Origin: Natrinema hispanicum
GTDB lineage: Archaea; Halobacteriota; Halobacteria; Halobacteriales; Natrialbaceae
Reading direction: 5' to 3'
Length of the DNA stretch: 64,000 nucleotides
NCBI RefSeq assembly: GCF_900111485.1
Contig: NZ_FOIC01000009.1
Span: 1 to 64,000, forward strand
Within the stretch, counting starts at the first letter, position 1; each line of letters begins with the position of its first letter. The notes under the pieces were generated by a model. It had not been told where the DNA came from and searched no databases. It saw nothing but the letters and a program-made list of their open reading frames with translations. The position numbers were made by a program, and so were the translations under genes. Below are positions 59,620 to 64,000 of this stretch, one piece after another.

Positions 59620-61518
59620 ATGGACGATGTCGACGCGGATCGCGGCGGTGGCCTCGATGATGCCGCCGGAGCGGCGCGTGCACTCGAGCACGTGGTCGAT
59701 CCGGTGGTAGCGGTCGCTGACGGGACGCTCACGTACGCCAATCCGGCCGCCCGTGACGCCTTCGAAATCGGTGACGCCGACCGCGACGCGGCGACCGCAC
59801 TCGGGACGCGCTGGAATCGACTCGCGACGGCGATCGACGAGACGACGGTTGGGACCGCTCGCCGGATCGATCTCGACGAAGACGGCGGTGCGCGCATCCA
59901 CCGCGGTGCCAACGGCGCGACGATCACGTTCGATCGCGGGCCGTCCGACACCCATGGCGACGCTGCCGACACACCGGCGGGGTCGCTGCCGGGAACGAGC
60001 GACCGGCTGGTGAAAGATCGCGCACTCGAGGAAGCTCCCGTCGGGGTCACCATCTCTGATCCCGACCTCGATGACAACCCGCTCGTGTATGTCAACGACG
60101 CCTACGAGGAGATGACTGGCTACGAGTACGACGAGGTCGTCGGCCGAAACTGCCGGTTCCTGCAAGGTGAGGAGTCCGACGAGAACGCGATCGCCGAGAT
60201 GGCGGCGGCCATCGACGAGGACCGGCCGGTCACTGTCGAGATCAAAAACTACCGCAAGGACGGCACCGAATTCTGGAACGAGGTTACGATCGCCCCCGTC
60301 CGTGACGAAGACGGCCGTGTGACCCACTACGTCGGCTTCCAGAACGATATCACTGCGCGCAAGAAGGCCGAACTCGAACTCGAGCGCCGAACCGAGGAAC
60401 TCGAGTACATCTTAGATCGCGTCGAGGGGTTGATGCAGGACGTCACCGACGTCGTCGCCGGCTCGACCGACCGCTCGGACCTCGAAGCCGAAGTCTGTGA
60501 CCGGATCGCCGCGGAAGACGCCTACGACGGGGCCTGGATCGGTGAGCGCAATCCGGCGACCGGCACGATCGACGTGCGCTCGAGTGCGGGGACCGGCCCC
60601 GAACGCGATCGACTCGAGACCGACGCCGATCATCCAGCCGCGGAGACGCTCATGACCGGCGAGCCCACCGTTGCTACCGTCGGCGGAACGACCCACATCG
60701 CGTTCCCACTCTCGTACAACGAGATCGAATATGGCGTGTTGACCGTCCGGACCGAGCGGACACGCGCCGTCGACGACCGCGAAACCGTCATCCTTTCCGC
60801 ACTCGCTCGTGCGGTCGCCAGCGGGGTCAACGCTCGCGAAACCAGTCGCGTGCTGACGACCGACGCCGTCGTCGCCGTCGAACTCGACGTGACCGATCGC
60901 TCTCTGGCTCCCGTCGCCCTCTCGGCCGACGCCGACTGCCAACTCGAGTATCGCCGGTCGGTCCACCGCACGGGCGACGAGACGGCGTCGCTGTTTACCG
61001 CAACCGGTGCGAGCGCGGACGAACTCACTGCGGCCGCCGCGGAGTTGTCCGGTGTCGACTGTCGCGTCGTCGTCGAACGCGACGAGGAATCACTGATCGA
61101 ACTGACCGGTGCGGACGACCTCGTTGGGTGGCTCTCCGAACGTGGCGTTCGCACCCAGGCGATCGAAAGTGACGCGGGCCGAGCGCGCATCACGCTCGAG
61201 GTCCCCCGCTCGGCGAACGTCCGTGCGGTCGTCGAAGCCATCGAGGACCGCTATTCGGGAACCGATATCGTCTCGTTCCAGCAGCGCGAGCGCGAGGCCG
61301 AGACTCGCGAGGAGTTCGCAGCCGGGCTCGAGGAGGCGCTGACCGACCGCCAGTTCGGCGCGTTACAGCGAGCCTACCTTGGCGGCTACTTCGAGTGGCC
61401 ACGACCGACGACTGGCGAGGAACTCGCCCAGTCGATGGGCGTCTCGCGGCCGACGTTCCACGAGCACCTGCGGACGGCGGAGGCGAAACTGTGTCGGGCG
61501 TTCTTCGGCGACGCATAG
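59620..61518 (+). CDS. LOV-GAF-HTH_10 regulator (blue-light Bat-type)
   Basis: A 632-residue regulator. A weak N-terminal PAS (residues about 18-100) precedes a LOV-type PAS at about 135-245. The LOV signature GRNCRFLQ has the adduct-forming cysteine C178, with NPLVYVNDAYEEMTGY before it and YVGFQNDITARK after it. A GAF-like part (about 290-420) and the bacterio-opsin activator domain follow. The HTH_10 is ALTDRQFGALQRAYLGGYFEWP and TFHEHLRTAEAKL. LOV domains bind flavin and respond to blue light. The regulon is unknown. Confidence 0.93.
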   Translation: MDDVDADRGGGLDDAAGAARALEHVVDPVVAVADGTLTYANPAARDAFEIGDADRDAATALGTRWNRLATAIDETTVGTARRIDLDEDGGARIHRGANGATITFDRGPSDTHGDAADTPAGSLPGTSDRLVKDRALEEAPVGVTISDPDLDDNPLVYVNDAYEEMTGYEYDEVVGRNCRFLQGEESDENAIAEMAAAIDEDRPVTVEIKNYRKDGTEFWNEVTIAPVRDEDGRVTHYVGFQNDITARKKAELELERRTEELEYILDRVEGLMQDVTDVVAGSTDRSDLEAEVCDRIAAEDAYDGAWIGERNPATGTIDVRSSAGTGPERDRLETDADHPAAETLMTGEPTVATVGGTTHIAFPLSYNEIEYGVLTVRTERTRAVDDRETVILSALARAVASGVNARETSRVLTTDAVVAVELDVTDRSLAPVALSADADCQLEYRRSVHRTGDETASLFTATGASADELTAAAAELSGVDCRVVVERDEESLIELTGADDLVGWLSERGVRTQAIESDAGRARITLEVPRSANVRAVVEAIEDRYSGTDIVSFQQREREAETREEFAAGLEEALTDRQFGALQRAYLGGYFEWPRPTTGEELAQSMGVSRPTFHEHLRTAEAKLCRAFFGDA

Positions 61519-61623
61519 CAGGACGAGACCGTCACTGCTCGAAACCGGTAGTCAGAGCTTAGCGTCGAGCACGGCCGTGGATGGTCGCCAGCGTTTATGT
61601 GGCCCGTCGTGGGAGCTGACGGC

Positions 61624-61809
61624 ATGTTTGCGTTTGCAACGCCCCTGCAGACCGGTGGTGGAGTCCTCTACTGGGCGCTCGTGTTTTTCGTCCTTGCGAT
61701 CATCGCCGCCGCGGTCGGCGCGCGTGGCGTTGCCGGGATCTCGATGGAGATCGCACGGATCTTCGTGTTGATCTTCATCATTCTTGCGGTGGTCGCGCTC
61801 CTGTTGTGA
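61624..61809 (+). CDS. DUF1328-type small membrane protein
   Basis: A 61-residue protein with two hydrophobic helices: VLYWALVFFVLAIIAAAVGARG and ARIFVLIFIILAVVALLL. The GVAGISMEIARI linker fits the DUF1328/YtjA family. The ATG 61624 matches family length, with a TATA-like GTTTATGT about 27-30 bp before it. A longer start at 61597 is possible. Confidence 0.8.
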   Translation: MFAFATPLQTGGGVLYWALVFFVLAIIAAAVGARGVAGISMEIARIFVLIFIILAVVALLL

Positions 61810-62032
61810 GACTGCCGGATACCGATCCACTGGGCAGACTCGAGATGTGATCGCTGCTGGTTACGTGTCTGCAACAGCTGCCACCGTCAGCGAGCGCACC
61901 GACAGAATTCTGTCCAGCGGCATTCGGCGATCGGGTCAGCCTCGAGACGCTGTCTTCAGTAACCGATACTGGTTACATCGGGTTGAGAACGCCTAACACG
62001 CTGGGCGTCGTAGATAACGGTGAGCGCTTACC

Positions 62033-63955
62033 ATGACTGAACTCGGCGGATTTCAAGATAAGGTTGCCCGCATCGATCTCTCGGAGGGGGATGTTGCCTA
62101 CGAGTCGATCGACGACGAGGACGCAAAGAAGTATATCGGTGCGCGGGGGCTCGGGGTAAAGTACGTCTTCGATCAGGGGCCGGAGGTAGATCCGCTCGGG
62201 CCGGATAACCTGCTTGCGTTCATGAACGGGCCGCTGTCGGGGACGCAAGTGACGATGAGTGGCCGGATCGCCGTCTGTACGAAATCGCCGCTGACCGGCA
62301 CCGTCACCGACAGCCACCACGGGGGCTGGTCGGGGGCCCGGCTCAAGTGGGCCGGCTTCGACGGCCTTCTCTTTGAAGGCCAGGCCGACGACCCTGTCTA
62401 CGCCGTCGTCGAGGACGGTGAGGTCGAACTCCGGGATGCCTCTCACCTCTGGGGGAACGGCGTCCACGAAACCCGTGATACGATCGAAGAGGAAGTTGAC
62501 GGCTCCTACGGCAAGAACCTCTCGATCATGGCGATCGGCCCTGGCGGGGAAAACGAGGTCAAGTACGCCTGTATCATCAACGAGGACGACCGTGCCTCCG
62601 GCCGGGGTGGGACGGGCTGTGTCATGGGGTCGAAGAATCTCAAGGCCGTTGTCGTCAAGTCCTCGACGAAGATGCCCCGGCCGGCTGACCCAGAGACCTT
62701 CCGGGAGGGCCACCAGCAGGCGATGCAGGCGATCCAGGAATCGGAGGTCACCGCGCCCAACGAGGGTGGCCTCTCGATGTACGGGACGAACGTCCTGATG
62801 AACATCGGCGAGGAGATGGACGGGCTCCCGACGAAAAACGGGAAGTATACCTCGACTGAAAGTATGCGAGAGGCGGAAGGCGTCGACATCGACGCCGAGC
62901 GCGTCTCCGGCGAGAACGTCCGCGAAAACATCCTCGTCGACGAGCCGACCTGTCACTCCTGTCCGGTCGCCTGCAAGAAAGAAGTCGAGGTCCAGACGAT
63001 GCACAAAGGCGAGGAGCTGAACGTCCGGACCGAATCCTACGAGTACGAATCGGCCTACGCGCTCGGCCCGAACTCCGGCCACACCGACCGCGACGCCGTC
63101 GCGGTGATGATCGAGCGCTGTAACGACATGGGCGTCGACACCATCGAGGTGGGCAACATGATGGCGATGGCGATGGAGATGTCCGAGGAGGGCAAACTCG
63201 AGGAAGGTGACCTCGAGTGGGGTGACACCGAGACGATGATCGACATGATCGACCGGATCGGCTACCGTGAGGACGACCTCGCAGACCTGCTGGCCGAAGG
63301 GCCACGCCGGGTCGCCGACCGTAAGGAGGCCCACGACAACTCGCTGGCGGTCAAAGGCCAGACCATCGCGGCCTACGACCCGCGCTGTATGAAGGGCATG
63401 GGCATCGGCTACGCCACCTCGAACCGTGGAGCCTGCCACCTGCGAGGCTACACCCCCGCCGCCGAAATCCTCGGCATCCCTGAGAAGGTCGACCCCTACG
63501 AGTACGAGGGTAAAGGCGAACTCACCGCCCAATTCCAGGACCTCCACGCCATCAGTGACTCCTTCGACATCTGCAAGTTCAACGCCTTCGCCGAAGGCAT
63601 CGAGGAGTACGTCACCCAGTACAACGGGATGACCGGCCGGGACGTCACCGAAGACGAACTCCTCGAGGCCGGTGAACGAGTGTACAACCTCGAACGGTAC
63701 TACAACAACCTCGTTGGCTTCGACGGCAGCGACGACTCGCTGCCCGAGCGCTTCCTCGAAGACGGTATCCGCGGCCAGGGTGCAAGCGAAGGCGAGTACT
63801 GCGAACTCGAGGAGATGAAAGACGAGTACTACGACTACCGCGGCTGGGTCGACGGCGTCGTCCCCGACGAGAAACTCGACGAACTCGGCATTGACATTGG
63901 CCCTGGAACGGGCGTCAGCAGCGAAAGCGGCACGGCGGTCTCGAGCGACGACTGA
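62033..63955 (+). CDS. aldehyde:ferredoxin oxidoreductase (tungsten/molybdenum pterin type)
   Basis: A 640-residue enzyme of the AOR family. The N-terminal domain has IGARGLGVKYVFDQGP and SGRIAVCTKSPLTGTVTDSHHGG. The 4Fe-4S cysteines are in PTCHSCPVACKKE, and later motifs include GMGIGYATSNRGACHLRGY. The family oxidises aldehydes to acids with ferredoxin as acceptor and uses a tungsten-bis-pterin cofactor. Which aldehyde is acted on cannot be told. It follows the LOV regulator and DUF1328 genes on the same strand, with its own spacer of about 220 bp. Confidence 0.93.
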   Translation: MTELGGFQDKVARIDLSEGDVAYESIDDEDAKKYIGARGLGVKYVFDQGPEVDPLGPDNLLAFMNGPLSGTQVTMSGRIAVCTKSPLTGTVTDSHHGGWSGARLKWAGFDGLLFEGQADDPVYAVVEDGEVELRDASHLWGNGVHETRDTIEEEVDGSYGKNLSIMAIGPGGENEVKYACIINEDDRASGRGGTGCVMGSKNLKAVVVKSSTKMPRPADPETFREGHQQAMQAIQESEVTAPNEGGLSMYGTNVLMNIGEEMDGLPTKNGKYTSTESMREAEGVDIDAERVSGENVRENILVDEPTCHSCPVACKKEVEVQTMHKGEELNVRTESYEYESAYALGPNSGHTDRDAVAVMIERCNDMGVDTIEVGNMMAMAMEMSEEGKLEEGDLEWGDTETMIDMIDRIGYREDDLADLLAEGPRRVADRKEAHDNSLAVKGQTIAAYDPRCMKGMGIGYATSNRGACHLRGYTPAAEILGIPEKVDPYEYEGKGELTAQFQDLHAISDSFDICKFNAFAEGIEEYVTQYNGMTGRDVTEDELLEAGERVYNLERYYNNLVGFDGSDDSLPERFLEDGIRGQGASEGEYCELEEMKDEYYDYRGWVDGVVPDEKLDELGIDIGPGTGVSSESGTAVSSDD

Positions 63956-64000
63956 TCGCGGTCGGCGTCGCACATATTTTGTGGTGCTCGGCTCGCGGCC

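Noticed and set aside
61973-63973. 666-codon minus-strand ORF opposite the AOR gene
   Set aside because: GC-rich third positions leave the antisense frame open. The protein shows no family motif and the plus strand has a clear enzyme.
1-64000. Search for rRNA operons, CRISPR arrays, defence or toxin-antitoxin systems
   Set aside because: No such genes, integrases or repeat arrays were seen; the only mobile-element signs are the transposase tail at the left edge and the tRNA 3'-end duplication.

Overview
The window reads as a chromosomal segment of a halophilic archaeon. It is GC-rich with GC-biased third codon positions, and nearly every predicted protein is strongly acidic. Gene content is archaeal: thermosome, LonB, TFS, NAC, archaeal NMNAT, DtdA, TrmY, Pus10 and bacterio-opsin-activator (HTH_10) regulators. 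Haloarchaea-specific families also occur (HalOD1 output domain, DUF7344-, DUF7511-, DUF5787- and DUF5797-like proteins, small zinc-finger proteins). Many genes have a TATA box 26-32 bp before the start codon, as expected for leaderless haloarchaeal transcripts. The overall flavour suggests Natrialbales, but genus cannot be settled from sequence reading alone.

Layout. 1-0.9 kb: tail of a probable transposase, a short EamA permease and a DUF2892 protein. 1.0-7.2 kb: a minus-strand lysine/diaminopimelate cluster transcribed dapA-dapB-dapD-lysA-dapF-dapE. 7.5-12.6 kb: HtpX, a NYN/LabA protein, a PUA protein, an HD phosphohydrolase, NAC, TrmI and TFS. 12.7-20 kb: an MFS transporter, several DUF proteins, a Nudix hydrolase, a uS10 paralogue, an M20 amidohydrolase and a Tat lipoprotein. 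20-25 kb: geranylgeranyl reductase-family enzyme, 2Fe-2S ferredoxin, FtsZ1 and DtdA. 25-28 kb: a PAS/GAF/HTH_10 regulator and a DUF7344-type regulator. 28-34 kb: CaCA exchanger, AroE, a helix-hairpin-helix protein and a pabB-pabA-pabC cluster. 34-40 kb: oxidoreductases, regulators, sugar nucleotidyltransferase and glycerate kinase, ending in an AT-rich accessory patch. 40-49 kb: amidohydrolase-like pseudoenzyme, thermosome, HalOD1 protein, SAM hydrolase, NMNAT, LonB plus CPBP protease, and RNase HII. 49-54 kb: Pus10, HtrA-like protease, small proteins and TrmY. 54.2-54.6 kb: tRNA-Pro(CGG) with a duplicated 3' end. 54.6-64 kb: accessory-looking genes (PPOX, small lipoprotein, internally duplicated protein, NET-rich surface protein, zinc finger, LOV-type regulator), DUF1328 and an aldehyde:ferredoxin oxidoreductase.

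Functional links. Pus10 makes pseudouridine-54 in tRNA and TrmY methylates it, so both steps to m1-pseudouridine-54 lie about 4 kb apart. The dap cluster encodes all lysine-branch steps after aspartate semialdehyde except the DapC aminotransferase. The pab trio converts chorismate to p-aminobenzoate. LonB and the adjoining CPBP protease form a membrane-proteolysis pair.

Main novelty candidate: two copies (about 11.76-11.87 and 19.92-20.05 kb) of a structured element with identical spacing, an identical flanking core and a 9-bp stem in which several base pairs differ between copies but pairing is kept. A 27-nt helix predicted to contain two tandem G-A/A-G steps follows at a fixed distance in both. 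One copy has a good TATA box in front and a T-run behind. This looks like a haloarchaeal noncoding RNA family that I cannot name.
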